This document shows, one piece after another, positions 7,076-15,387 of a stretch of DNA of 33,586 nucleotides; the stretch's first letter is position 1, and each line of letters starts with the position of its first letter. The notes beneath the pieces were generated by a model, which had not been told where the DNA came from, searched no databases, and was given only the letters and a program-made list of their open reading frames with translations. The translations under genes were made by a program, and so were the position numbers. Origin of the DNA: SIG447 sp045577075 (lineage in GTDB: Bacteria > Bacillota > Clostridia > UMGS1883 > UMGS1540); the NCBI GenBank assembly GCA_045577075.1, contig JAZNHR010000006.1:1-33586 (forward strand), read 5' to 3'.

Positions 7076-7657
7076 TTAGCGTTTTTCAATCACTTTATCA
7101 ATGAGCCCATATGCTTGAGCCATAGGTGCAGTCATGAAATTATCTCGTTCTGTATCTACCTGAATTTTCTCCAGAGGCTGACCTGTGTTTTGGCTTAGAA
7201 TCCTATTCATACGATCTTTAATAGCCAAGATATGGTCTGTATGAATCTTGATATCTGTTGCCTGCCCTTGCATACCGCCAAGCGGCTGGTGAATCATAAT
7301 TTCACTATTCGGCAAGGCGAGACGCTTGCCTTTCGTGCCTGCAGCCAAAAGGAATGCACCCATGCTGGCTGCCATACCAATACAAATCGTTGAGACATCA
7401 CATTTGATGTAATTCATCGTGTCGTAAATAGCCATGCCGGCAGAGATAGAGCCACCGGGACTATTGATGTACAAATTGATGTCTTTGTCCGGATCCTCGC
7501 TCTCAAGAAATAAAAGCTGTGCAACAACCAGACTGGCCGTAACATCATTGATTTCTTCGCCTAAGAAAATAATTCTGTCTTTTAAAAGGCGAGAATAAAT
7601 ATCGTAAGAACGTTCTCCACGATTATCTTGTTCTACGACAACAGGAACCAAACTCAT
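7076..7657 (-). CDS. clpP: ATP-dependent Clp protease proteolytic subunit ClpP
   Basis: A 193-residue serine protease that forms the 14-subunit degradation chamber. The catalytic triad is complete: Ser98 in GMAASMGAFL, His123 in EIMIHQPLGG and Asp172 in TERDNFM. The start is the ATG at 7657 (MSLVPVVVEQ), with AAGGGGG about 8 nt upstream. A longer open frame reaching into tig is an artefact of the Lys-rich tig tail read in another frame. It lies 34 nt downstream of tig and 27 nt upstream of clpX, all on the - strand, so one transcript is likely. Confidence 0.97.
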   Translation of the reverse strand: MSLVPVVVEQDNRGERSYDIYSRLLKDRIIFLGEEINDVTASLVVAQLLFLESEDPDKDINLYINSPGGSISAGMAIYDTMNYIKCDVSTICIGMAASMGAFLLAAGTKGKRLALPNSEIMIHQPLGGMQGQATDIKIHTDHILAIKDRMNRILSQNTGQPLEKIQVDTERDNFMTAPMAQAYGLIDKVIEKR

Positions 7658-7691
7658 CGTAAAACCCCCTTGTTTAAATTCAAATGATAAA

Positions 7692-9131
7692 TTACGCTTC
7701 GGCGTCACTCTTCGGTGCAGTTTCTTTTTTTGCAGTAGTTTTCTTTGCCGTTGTTGTCTTGGAAGAGGTAGACTTTGTTGTCTTTTTTGCCGGAGCTTCT
7801 TCTGCAGTTTCTGCATCCGCTACCTTCGGTGCAGCTTTCTTACGCGGCTTCTTAATTTCGGCATTTGCAACGAGGAATTCAAGCGTTTTGTTTGTTGTTA
7901 AATCTGCTGCGATACCATCAATATTCTCGCCCATGATTTTTTTAATCTTATCAACATCCATCTTGTAGGCGTCTGCCATTTTCTGGAATTCCGCATCAAT
8001 TTCTTCATCTGTAGCCTGAATGTTTTCTGTTTGGGCAATCTTCTCCAGAATTAAGCTACCTTTAACGGCACGTGTTGCGTTTTCTTCATACTGTGCACGC
8101 ATGTCCTCAAGCTTCATACCTGTATACTGTACATACTGTTCCAGCGTAAGCCCTTGAGAAGAAAGGCGGTAACGCAAATCATCCAACATTCTATCAATCT
8201 GTGTTTCGATCATGGGACGAGGAATGTCAATTTCGGTTTTTGCGGCAATAGCTTCCATGACTTTGTCTTCTGTTTCACGAAGTGCACGGGTTTCGCCGGC
8301 TTTCGTCAGCTTTTCTGTAATGTCCGCTTTCAATGCTTCTAACGTATCAAATTCACTTATATCTTTTGCAAATTCATCATCAAGTGCGGGAAGCTCTTTT
8401 TTCTTAATAGAATGAATAGTTACTTTAAAGGTTGCGGCCTTTCCCTTTAAATCTTCGGCATGATATTCTTCGGGGAAAGTAACGTTAATTTCACATTCCG
8501 TTCCTTTTTCCTTGCCAATCAGTTGGTCTTCAAACCCGGGAATAAACTGACCGGAACCAATGGTTAAATCGTGGTTTTTGTCTGCACCGCCTGCAAATGC
8601 AACGCCGTCTACAAAGCCTTCATAATCAATGGTGACAATGTCGCCGTTTTCAACAGCACGGTCTTCAATGGTCACCAATCGAGCGTTTTGCTCCTGCATG
8701 CGTGCAATTTCGCCGTTAATATCTTCTGCCGTGGGAATATATTCAATTTTATCCACTTTAATTCCCTTGTATTCACCGAGTTCAAATTCAGGCTTAACAG
8801 TAACGACTGCTTTAAAAATCAGATTCTGACCTTCACCAATTTGCACAATATCAATTTCAGGCTGCGCAACAGGGGAGATTTGATTATCAGTAATCGCTTT
8901 ATCATATGCATCCGGGCAAACAAAGTTTATTGCATCTTCATAAAAAACAGCTTCCCCGTAGTATTTTTCAATAAATTTTCGAGGAGCATGTCCTTTTCTG
9001 AAGCCGGGTAACGCAATGCTTTTTACATTCTTACGGTATGCTTTCTCCAAACCTTCTTCAAATTTTTCCTTTTCCACCTCGATTTCGAGCGTGACGATGT
9101 TTTTGTCCGTTTTCTCAACCTTTACGTTCAT
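7692..9131 (-). CDS. tig: Trigger factor with an extended basic tail
   Basis: A 479-residue ribosome-associated chaperone and prolyl isomerase. The ribosome-binding signature GFRKGHAPRKF is near residues 44-54. The FKBP-type domain (VTIDYEGFVDGVAFAGG...IGSGQFIPGFEDQL) spans about residues 162-250, and the helical chaperone arms follow to about residue 425. The last 55 or so residues are unusual: a low-complexity Lys/Ala/Thr/Ser stretch with repeated KKTTAKK-like units, resembling histone H1-type tails. Typical trigger factors have about 430 residues. The ATG has GGAGG 8 nt upstream. It is first in the tig-clpP-clpX unit, with its own promoter. Confidence 0.96.
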   Translation of the reverse strand: MNVKVEKTDKNIVTLEIEVEKEKFEEGLEKAYRKNVKSIALPGFRKGHAPRKFIEKYYGEAVFYEDAINFVCPDAYDKAITDNQISPVAQPEIDIVQIGEGQNLIFKAVVTVKPEFELGEYKGIKVDKIEYIPTAEDINGEIARMQEQNARLVTIEDRAVENGDIVTIDYEGFVDGVAFAGGADKNHDLTIGSGQFIPGFEDQLIGKEKGTECEINVTFPEEYHAEDLKGKAATFKVTIHSIKKKELPALDDEFAKDISEFDTLEALKADITEKLTKAGETRALRETEDKVMEAIAAKTEIDIPRPMIETQIDRMLDDLRYRLSSQGLTLEQYVQYTGMKLEDMRAQYEENATRAVKGSLILEKIAQTENIQATDEEIDAEFQKMADAYKMDVDKIKKIMGENIDGIAADLTTNKTLEFLVANAEIKKPRKKAAPKVADAETAEEAPAKKTTKSTSSKTTTAKKTTAKKETAPKSDAEA

Positions 9132-9172
9132 TTGTTTACCTCCAAATAAATTTTTACATTTACAATTATTTA

Positions 9173-9200
9173 ATTATACCATATTTTTCTTATTTTGCAA
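9173..9200 (-). promoter_or_regulatory. Sigma-A promoter for tig-clpP-clpX
   Basis: On the - strand: TTGCAA (9195-9200), 16-nt spacer, TATAAT (9173-9178), about 40 nt before the tig start codon. No CtsR-type heptad repeat was noticed near it. Confidence 0.8.
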
Positions 9201-9211
9201 CCCTTTTTTAA

Positions 9212-9252
9212 AAAAAATCAAAAATAAAATCGTGCCGGTTTTTCCGGCACGA
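9212..9252 (-). terminator. Terminator of the galE-HD-SLH unit
   Basis: A perfect 9-bp stem TCGTGCCGG/CCGGCACGA (9230-9238 and 9244-9252) with a 5-nt loop. On the - strand it is followed by a long T-rich tract (TTTTATTTTTGATTTTTTTT). Confidence 0.92.
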
Positions 9253-9292
9253 CAAATCGCAAAATATAACACATACATTCACGATGAAAGGG

Positions 9293-12277
9293 TTAATTTG
9301 TGTTTTCGGTGATGCAAAATAGCATTCGCCGAATTACGACAGCGGCTTCAGCGCGTGTGGCATTCTCTTTTGGCAAAAAACTTCCGTCCGGAAAACCATT
9401 TATTATACCAAGTGCACCGGCGTCCAAGATGTCTTTTATGGCCCAAGAACTGATCTGTGCTTGGTCAACATAAGACAAAGAGGCAACTTTCTCCGTCGCA
9501 GCTGTTTTGCGATATGCACGCATAATCATTACGGCCATTTCTTCGCGAGAAATTGGCAAATCAGGTGAAAACGTATTTTGACTTGTTCCTTGTGCAACGC
9601 CATATTTTGTAACTACCGCCACAGCTCCGGCATACCAGTGCGAGCCTTTTACATCCGAGAAAAGATTGTCATAGTAGATTGGTGCCAGTTGAAACGCTCT
9701 TGCCAGTACAGCAGAAAATTCAGCACGGGTGATTTGTTCTTCGGGTTCGAAAAGGCCATTTCCTCGTCCTTGTAAAAGGCCTGCAGATGTAAGAAGTTCA
9801 ACGTCTGTTTTTGCCCAGTGGTTTTCTAAATCAAAGAACAAATCATTTTCACTTGCAGAAAACCTTTTGATATCTATTGCATGAAGCTGTGCTTTTTGGG
9901 TTTCAATGATTTCCTCGGGATTTTGAGGAGTGGGTTGTGGGGAAGATACTTCAGGTTGTGTTATTTCGTTTTTCGAGCCAGAGGAAATAGGTTCTCCGAT
10001 TAGAATCGCTCCAGAAGCCACACTATCCCCAACAACAGGGCCCGAAAGGGAGATGGGCGTAACTTCAAACTTGACATATTTATGTAGCATTGAGGAGGTA
10101 ATAGACAGTACACTGTCATTTTCGCCTGCAATTGGCATAAAGATTCCATTTGGCGTGTCGGAGATCAACCATCTGTACGTGCTAGCATCTGCTGCGTTAA
10201 AGTTTGATGAAAACCTGTAGTTTCCAATAATATTTTTATCCAAGTAAGGTGAGCCGCTAATCAATACGCTATAGGCGTACACGGCTGCCGGGATAACCGA
10301 AATTTTGTCCATAAAGATAACCTGTTGATCGTGCGTTTCAGCAGTATTAAAAGCAATCATCAGCCTACCTGTTACGGATTCTGTCGGTGAAAAAAGATGT
10401 TGGATATGTTTTTCTTGTTTTGATAGACTAAATTGACCGATTACAAGATTATCATTAAACGATTCGCTGTGTGCGTTGTCTACAAGAACCGTAACCACAG
10501 TATCTATATCAGGCACCAACATAGACATATCAGCCTCGAAAACATAACTGTTTTTCTGGTCGTAACGATTCAGGGAATCGGAAATAACCATAGATACTGC
10601 ACCATTCATAGTAAGTCTTGCAAGCTGTTTGCCATCAGCAGGATAGATATCTTTATATGTTGATACATAATGTAAGGCGGACGGCAGCGCAGTGACCCAT
10701 GCCTGCCCCGGCTCGGTTTTTTCAAAACTTCCGTCACATACAGATTCGTTTGAAATTTGCATTGTACGTTGGCTTTGCACATTTGGATTGTCTTTTAGAA
10801 AAGCGACAATCGTATACTCTTGACAAGGTGCTGTTGCAGATACCACCAGGTTTCCTTCAACAATCCGGACTGCAGGGTTCTCTGGTGTAACCGCAAAAGA
10901 AACGGCCTTTTCTTGGGGAATGCCCATTTGATTTAGTACCGTAGCTACTAACGGAGTTTGAATATCTCCTTCCATGGGACGTGTAATCTGCATGGGTGTG
11001 TCATAATAGATAGACATTGGAGCTACTTCTTCCGGCTGTATTACAATATCATCCACATAAACGGGATAATCGTATGATGAAATAAAATCCAGTATCAGGG
11101 AATAGATGCCGTCTTTTGGAACACGAAAAGCGACCGCTACTTCATTCCATTGTTTGCCGCTTATATTTGAAATTTGAAAACGAATCAAGTTGTCATTATT
11201 TGGTCCTAAGACATCGGCACGCATGTTTCGCGCTGTATATGGTACGTCCGAGCGAACCTTTGCTCTAAATACATACAAATGTGAAGCGTATAACACGGTT
11301 GCATGCGAAGGCGAGAGAGAACCTGTATAGACGTTTTCTTGAAGCATATAAATTGGAATTTGTGCAAAAAAATCCGTGTCCGAATTCAACGAAAAAGGCG
11401 TTTCATCCATATTCCAACCATTGTGCTTTGGAAAATCATCAAAATTACCATTTTGTAAAACATTTTTAGAAAGGGAAATTTGGACAAAAACAGAGGAAAC
11501 GGATGCACCTTCAAAAATGGAACAGGAAAGGGTTATATATTGATCTGGAAGTGCAGTATGCTCTACAGAAAGCACACCTGTAGTACTGTCAAAGGAAACG
11601 CCCAAAGGAAGTGAACGCTGTGCCGCAAGAGCGCAACTGTGAATGGGATATGAAGAGAAATCACGATCCAGGACAATTGGAACATATGAATAAGTGGCAG
11701 TACCTGCATCCGGTATAGTAACAGTTCGGTTGCCTGCCAAGTCAATCCCCACAGGATCAAAATCAACCTTAGATAGCGTTACGTCATCTATAAACAACTT
11801 TACGTCAGATTCTGCCAAGAATGTTTCAATCGAAAATGTATAATAATCCGTTTGATCTACCATGAATGCGGCCGAAATTTTTTGCCATGCGGAAGAGATG
11901 CTAGTAAGCTTTAACTGAACTTGTTTCTTTTCCGCTGGGATATCAACATGAAATTTGGGGACATATGCATTTTCGGTTGAATCTGTACGAACATAAAAGC
12001 TGATTTCATAAATGGAATCTTTTGAAAGCAACACCGATTTTTGGTATTCTGTGTAAAAACAGAACAGACCATTTACCTTCTCTCCGGCGGAAGCGACCTC
12101 CATGCAATTTTTCTCGGCATAGGGAAAAGAAGCAGAAATTGCCCCGTAACTCCACAGCATGTGTTCAGATTCAAACGTCCCGTTTTCTATGCAGAGTTCT
12201 TCTGATGCAGCAATAGCAGGGAAAATGCCGATAAATAAGATGAAAGCTAAAATCAATATCAATACTGCAGGTTTCAT
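9293..12277 (-). CDS. Secreted S-layer-homology protein with carbohydrate-binding-like modules
   Basis: A 994-residue surface protein. A signal peptide (MKPAVLILILAFILFIGIFPAIAASEE) is at the N-terminus. Three beta-sandwich modules of the CBM4/9-like type follow, recognisable by repeated openings (ENGTFESE, QNGNFDDF, CDGSFEKT) and endings (FIDDVTL, YVDDIVI, FMDKISV). They are separated by Ig- or cadherin-like stretches. A Ser/Pro/Gln-rich linker near residue 790 leads to three SLH domains (about 813-990) with the TRAE anchors TRAEFSAVL, SREEMAV and TRAEAAVV. SLH domains bind pyruvylated wall polymer, so the protein is held on the cell wall and exposes the sugar-binding-like modules. No glycosidase catalytic domain was seen. 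It follows the HD gene by 51 nt and is probably co-transcribed with galE. Confidence 0.88.
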   Translation of the reverse strand: MKPAVLILILAFILFIGIFPAIAASEELCIENGTFESEHMLWSYGAISASFPYAEKNCMEVASAGEKVNGLFCFYTEYQKSVLLSKDSIYEISFYVRTDSTENAYVPKFHVDIPAEKKQVQLKLTSISSAWQKISAAFMVDQTDYYTFSIETFLAESDVKLFIDDVTLSKVDFDPVGIDLAGNRTVTIPDAGTATYSYVPIVLDRDFSSYPIHSCALAAQRSLPLGVSFDSTTGVLSVEHTALPDQYITLSCSIFEGASVSSVFVQISLSKNVLQNGNFDDFPKHNGWNMDETPFSLNSDTDFFAQIPIYMLQENVYTGSLSPSHATVLYASHLYVFRAKVRSDVPYTARNMRADVLGPNNDNLIRFQISNISGKQWNEVAVAFRVPKDGIYSLILDFISSYDYPVYVDDIVIQPEEVAPMSIYYDTPMQITRPMEGDIQTPLVATVLNQMGIPQEKAVSFAVTPENPAVRIVEGNLVVSATAPCQEYTIVAFLKDNPNVQSQRTMQISNESVCDGSFEKTEPGQAWVTALPSALHYVSTYKDIYPADGKQLARLTMNGAVSMVISDSLNRYDQKNSYVFEADMSMLVPDIDTVVTVLVDNAHSESFNDNLVIGQFSLSKQEKHIQHLFSPTESVTGRLMIAFNTAETHDQQVIFMDKISVIPAAVYAYSVLISGSPYLDKNIIGNYRFSSNFNAADASTYRWLISDTPNGIFMPIAGENDSVLSITSSMLHKYVKFEVTPISLSGPVVGDSVASGAILIGEPISSGSKNEITQPEVSSPQPTPQNPEEIIETQKAQLHAIDIKRFSASENDLFFDLENHWAKTDVELLTSAGLLQGRGNGLFEPEEQITRAEFSAVLARAFQLAPIYYDNLFSDVKGSHWYAGAVAVVTKYGVAQGTSQNTFSPDLPISREEMAVMIMRAYRKTAATEKVASLSYVDQAQISSWAIKDILDAGALGIINGFPDGSFLPKENATRAEAAVVIRRMLFCITENTN

Positions 12278-12328
12278 AACATCATGAATCCCTTTCGAAT
12301 ATTTAAATCATGATTTGTTTTTTGAGTT

Positions 12329-12988
12329 TTACAAAAGCTGCTGCTCGTTGATTACCAGACGAAACACAAGACCGAGTTTTTCCGCCGCTTTCCGGCACAA
12401 AATCATTCGTTCCAAAAAGATTTCAAAGTAGTTCATAACAGAACTGTATTGGGTATCAATGGCAAGACAAAGTGTAACGGTTTTCTCTTCTGCATCCAGA
12501 CAGAATTCGGACTTTTGTACAGAAAAATTAACGCGGTCATGAATATCAAAAGAGGAAATTTTCTGGTTGCGGACCCTGGTCCGTCGAACATCTGTTTTAT
12601 CTGCTAAAATCAGTGCTGCCGCCATGGGATTCACAGGAAATGCAGTGGATTCATCATGATTCCCAATCGCAGAAATGATAAGTGCAATTTCCTTTGACGG
12701 CATTCCCAGTTTATCCAAAATACGAAATGCCATAATTGCACCACTTTGTGCGTGGTCAATTCTGTTTATGAGATTACCAATATCATGCAGATATGCGGCG
12801 ATTTGCCCAAGCTCAATCTCTCTTTCGCTGTATCCCAGCGTTTTCAAAATGTATTTTGTTCCTTCTGCCACTTTTCCAACGTGCGCGAAGCTATGTTCTG
12901 TATACCCGAGTGCCTGCAGGGCAACATCTGCCTGTGATATATAATCTTTGATTTGCGGATTGTTTTTAATTTCATTAAATGTAATCAT
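12329..12988 (-). CDS. HD-domain phosphohydrolase
   Basis: A 219-residue HD-superfamily protein. The metal-binding residues are visible as His36 (SFAHVGKV), the His68-Asp69 pair in YLHDIGN, and downstream His/Asp in GNHDEST and ADKTDVRR. The single-domain build resembles uncharacterised bacterial HD hydrolases acting on nucleotides or phosphoesters; the substrate cannot be told. The ATG at 12988 lies only 2 nt after the galE stop, so the two are translationally coupled. The C-terminal third is helical with a Cys and several Leu, without further motifs. Confidence 0.82.
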   Translation of the reverse strand: MITFNEIKNNPQIKDYISQADVALQALGYTEHSFAHVGKVAEGTKYILKTLGYSEREIELGQIAAYLHDIGNLINRIDHAQSGAIMAFRILDKLGMPSKEIALIISAIGNHDESTAFPVNPMAAALILADKTDVRRTRVRNQKISSFDIHDRVNFSVQKSEFCLDAEEKTVTLCLAIDTQYSSVMNYFEIFLERMILCRKAAEKLGLVFRLVINEQQLL

Positions 12989-12990
12989 AA

Positions 12991-14001
12991 TTATTCTAAA
13001 TTCATCTTTTTAGCGACATATCGCCAAGCGTCCTTACACATATCATCAATTTCGTATTTCGCTTCCCAGCCAAGCTCTTTCTTTGCTTTTTGGGAGTCTG
13101 CAAAACATTCTGCAATATCTCCAGGGCGTCGAGGGACAATTTTATACGGAACCTTTCGGCCGGATGCTTTTTCGAATGCATGTACGATTTGCAGTACGCT
13201 GTAGCCATTTCCTGTACCTAAATTATATGTAAATACACCTGTGTTATCCGAAAGTTTATCCACAGCACAAATATGACCTATGCTCAAATCTACAACATGA
13301 ATGTAATCACGCACACCGGTCCCGTCAATGGTTGAATAATCATTTCCAAAAACGTTTAAATAGGGCAGTTCACCTGCCGCCACTTTGGCGATATAGGGAA
13401 GAAGATTGTTTGGAATACCATTTGGGTCTTCACCGATTATCCCACTTTGGTTTGCACCGATAGGGTTGAAATAGCGTAAAATCACAATACCCCAAGAAGG
13501 ATCAGAGGTATGAATGTCACGTAAAATTTGCTCTATCATAAGCTTTGTTGTGCCATATGGATTCGTAGTATGAAGCGGAAAATCTTCGGATATAGGCACA
13601 GATTTGGGATCGCCATATACAGTAGCTGAAGAACTGAAAACTAATTTTTTTACATTATGCTCTGCCATAACCTCACACAAAACCAATGTGCTGATTAAAT
13701 TATTATCATAATATTCCATGGGTTTTGCAACAGACTCTCCGACTGCCTTAAGACCTGCAAAATGGATGGCACATTCAATTTCATTTTCTTCAAAAATACG
13801 AGACAGCGCAGTTTTATCGCGAACATCTGCTTTATAAAATGGAAAGTCTTTCCCAGTAATTGTCTTTATATTTTGAATTGCATCCTGTTTTGAATTACTG
13901 AAGTTATCAATTATAACAATCTCTCTCCCGGCGTTTAAAAGTTCCACAGCAGTATGGCTGCCAATATACCCTGCACCGCCTGTAACAAGAATTTTTTTCA
14001 T
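12991..14001 (-). CDS. galE: UDP-glucose 4-epimerase
   Basis: A 336-residue extended short-chain dehydrogenase that interconverts UDP-glucose and UDP-galactose, supplying precursors for surface polysaccharide. The NAD-binding GGAGYIGSH is at residues 8-16, the catalytic Ser is in SSSATVYG (123-130), and the YxxxK pair is Tyr149/Lys153. Length is typical. The start is ATG 14001 with AGAGGAG about 9 nt upstream; an earlier in-frame start lacks a ribosome binding site and lies on the promoter. It heads the galE-HD-SLH unit, which ties sugar-nucleotide supply to a surface protein. Confidence 0.95.
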   Translation of the reverse strand: MKKILVTGGAGYIGSHTAVELLNAGREIVIIDNFSNSKQDAIQNIKTITGKDFPFYKADVRDKTALSRIFEENEIECAIHFAGLKAVGESVAKPMEYYDNNLISTLVLCEVMAEHNVKKLVFSSSATVYGDPKSVPISEDFPLHTTNPYGTTKLMIEQILRDIHTSDPSWGIVILRYFNPIGANQSGIIGEDPNGIPNNLLPYIAKVAAGELPYLNVFGNDYSTIDGTGVRDYIHVVDLSIGHICAVDKLSDNTGVFTYNLGTGNGYSVLQIVHAFEKASGRKVPYKIVPRRPGDIAECFADSQKAKKELGWEAKYEIDDMCKDAWRYVAKKMNLE

Positions 14002-14032
14002 GGTAATACTCCTCTTGATATATTCTACTCCA

Positions 14033-14061
14033 ATTTTACACCATATCACAAAAAATGTAAA
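14033..14061 (-). promoter_or_regulatory. Promoter of galE
   Basis: On the - strand: TTTACA (14056-14061), 17-nt spacer, TAAAAT (14033-14038). The -35 box lies in one arm of the inverted repeat shared with the dprA promoter. Confidence 0.7.
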
Positions 14062-14120
14062 GTGTTTTCATAGTTTTTTACAAATGAAATTCTTCTTTTT
14101 TTTAAATAAAAACACTTTAC
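14057..14120. repeat. 12-bp inverted repeat between divergent galE and dprA promoters
   Basis: GTAAAGTGTTTT (14057-14068) and its exact reverse complement AAAACACTTTAC (14109-14120), centres 52 bp apart, separated by a T-rich spacer. Each arm contains most of the -35 region of the promoter pointing outward. It could be a pair of operator half-sites or the product of a duplicated promoter element. Confidence 0.75.
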
Positions 14121-14144
14121 TTTTTAGCCAAAACATGGTAACAT
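14116..14144 (+). promoter_or_regulatory. Promoter of dprA
   Basis: TTTACT (14116-14121), 17-nt spacer, TAACAT (14139-14144). This mirrors the geometry of the galE promoter on the other strand. An alternative -10 is CATAAT at 14142. Confidence 0.5.
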
Positions 14145-14164
14145 AATAAAAATGGGGTGTTTAT

Positions 14165-15301
14165 ATGGAAACGTTGCTTTATTTAATGTGGTTACATTTA
14201 AAAATTAAAACCCTTCCACTGGAAGCTGCAAAACTTCTTGCTTTCTTTGGTTCACCAAAAGCAGTATACCTTGCCACACATGAAGCATATTGTGAATATG
14301 GGCTGTCCAATAAGTTTCTATTACGAGAACTCGCCGATAAAAGTCTAAAAGTAGCTACGACAGAAATAGAAAAAGCAAACGCCCTTGGTATACAACTTCT
14401 GGGATTTGGTACTGAAAATTATCCGTCGATATTATATGAAATTCCGGATCCGCCATTGATTTTGTATGTTAAAGGCGATGCGTCCGTTTTGCATCAAAGA
14501 AACACTTTTTGCATTGTAGGCACAAGAAAATGCACAGCTTATGGTATGAGCGCATCTCTGGGCATTGCAGAACAGCTGGCGCGGTGCGGCATGGTTATTG
14601 TCAGCGGTGTGGCACTCGGGATAGATTCCGGGGCACATAGAGGTGCTGTCCGCGGCGGTGGGAAAACGATTGGTATTATGGGGTGTGGGCTGGACATAGA
14701 GTATCCGGCAGGAAATGAAGAAATTAGAAAAGCGATTATAGAAAATGGTGCACTCATCAGCGAATTTTCGCTTGGAACGCCGCCACTGGGAAGCAATTTT
14801 CCTATGCGGAATCGATTGCTGAGCGCATTTTCTCTGGGCGTTGCCGTTATGGAAGCGGGAGAGAGAAGTGGGGCGCTTATTACTGCAAAATATGCAGCCG
14901 AACAAGGAAGAGACGTTTTTGCTTTGCCGGGTAATATTTCAAGCCCCATGTCCTCGGGAACAAATGCGCTTATCAGGGATGGTGCATCGCTTCTTTGTGG
15001 CGCGGATGAAATTTTGGCAGAATACATTTTAAGATATCCACAGTTTTTTGATTTTCAAGAGAAAAATATTGAGGAACCAAATGCTGCAATTCAAATTCAA
15101 ATTCAAACAGAAATCTTGCAGTCTCCGGCGGTTACAGGCGAGGAAAAGCAACTTTATTCTGTTTTAAAAAAAGAGCCGCTTCACATCAACGAACTCGCAA
15201 GAATATCCAATCTGGATATATCTAAAGTACAAACGTTTATTACGATGTTACAAATCAAGGGGAAAGTCAAGGAACATCCCGGAAATTATTACAGCCTGTA
15301 A
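14165..15301 (+). CDS. dprA: DNA-processing protein DprA (Smf)
   Basis: A 378-residue Rossmann-fold protein that binds single-stranded DNA entering by transformation and loads RecA. The N-terminal SAM-like helical region (1-80) is followed by the DprA core with GTRKCTAYG, SGVALGIDSGAH, GIMGCGLDIEYPAGN, FPMRNR and GERSGALITA, all hallmarks of the family. A Gln/Ile-rich linker with a hexamer repeat joins it to a C-terminal winged-helix-like domain (residues 310-378, INELARISNLDISKVQTFITML). The ATG is preceded by GGGG at 7 nt. It is followed at once by a separate consensus promoter, so it is probably a single-gene unit; topA does not follow as in some Firmicutes. Confidence 0.95.
   Translation: METLLYLMWLHLKIKTLPLEAAKLLAFFGSPKAVYLATHEAYCEYGLSNKFLLRELADKSLKVATTEIEKANALGIQLLGFGTENYPSILYEIPDPPLILYVKGDASVLHQRNTFCIVGTRKCTAYGMSASLGIAEQLARCGMVIVSGVALGIDSGAHRGAVRGGGKTIGIMGCGLDIEYPAGNEEIRKAIIENGALISEFSLGTPPLGSNFPMRNRLLSAFSLGVAVMEAGERSGALITAKYAAEQGRDVFALPGNISSPMSSGTNALIRDGASLLCGADEILAEYILRYPQFFDFQEKNIEEPNAAIQIQIQTEILQSPAVTGEEKQLYSVLKKEPLHINELARISNLDISKVQTFITMLQIKGKVKEHPGNYYSL
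15089..15106 (+). repeat. (ATTCAA)x3 in-frame hexamer repeat in dprA
   Basis: Three perfect copies of ATTCAA within dprA encode Ile-Gln dipeptides in the linker before the C-terminal domain. Copy-number change would keep the frame and only lengthen the linker. Confidence 0.7.
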
Positions 15302-15311
15302 AAAGCGTTGT

Positions 15312-15340
15312 TTGACAGCACAAAAAATATATGTTATAAT
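15312..15340 (+). promoter_or_regulatory. Consensus sigma-A promoter for the DUF2232-gdpP-rplI-dnaB run
   Basis: TTGACA (15312-15317), 17-nt spacer, TATAAT (15335-15340), exact matches to consensus. It begins 10 nt after the dprA stop and drives the long + strand run. Confidence 0.93.
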
Positions 15341-15387
15341 TTATTGAATTGATTGCATATAAAACGTTGATATCATGTGAGGTTTAC

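Noticed and set aside
7658..7816. Upstream extension of clpP (53 extra codons)
   Set aside because: It reads the Lys-rich tig tail in another frame; the ClpP start MSLVPVVVEQ has its own ribosome binding site.
8571..9011. 146-codon + strand frame opposite tig
   Set aside because: Asn/Phe/Cys-rich antisense reading of a secure trigger factor gene.
14432..15027. Two long - strand frames opposite dprA
   Set aside because: No start signals; dprA on the other strand is complete with all family motifs.
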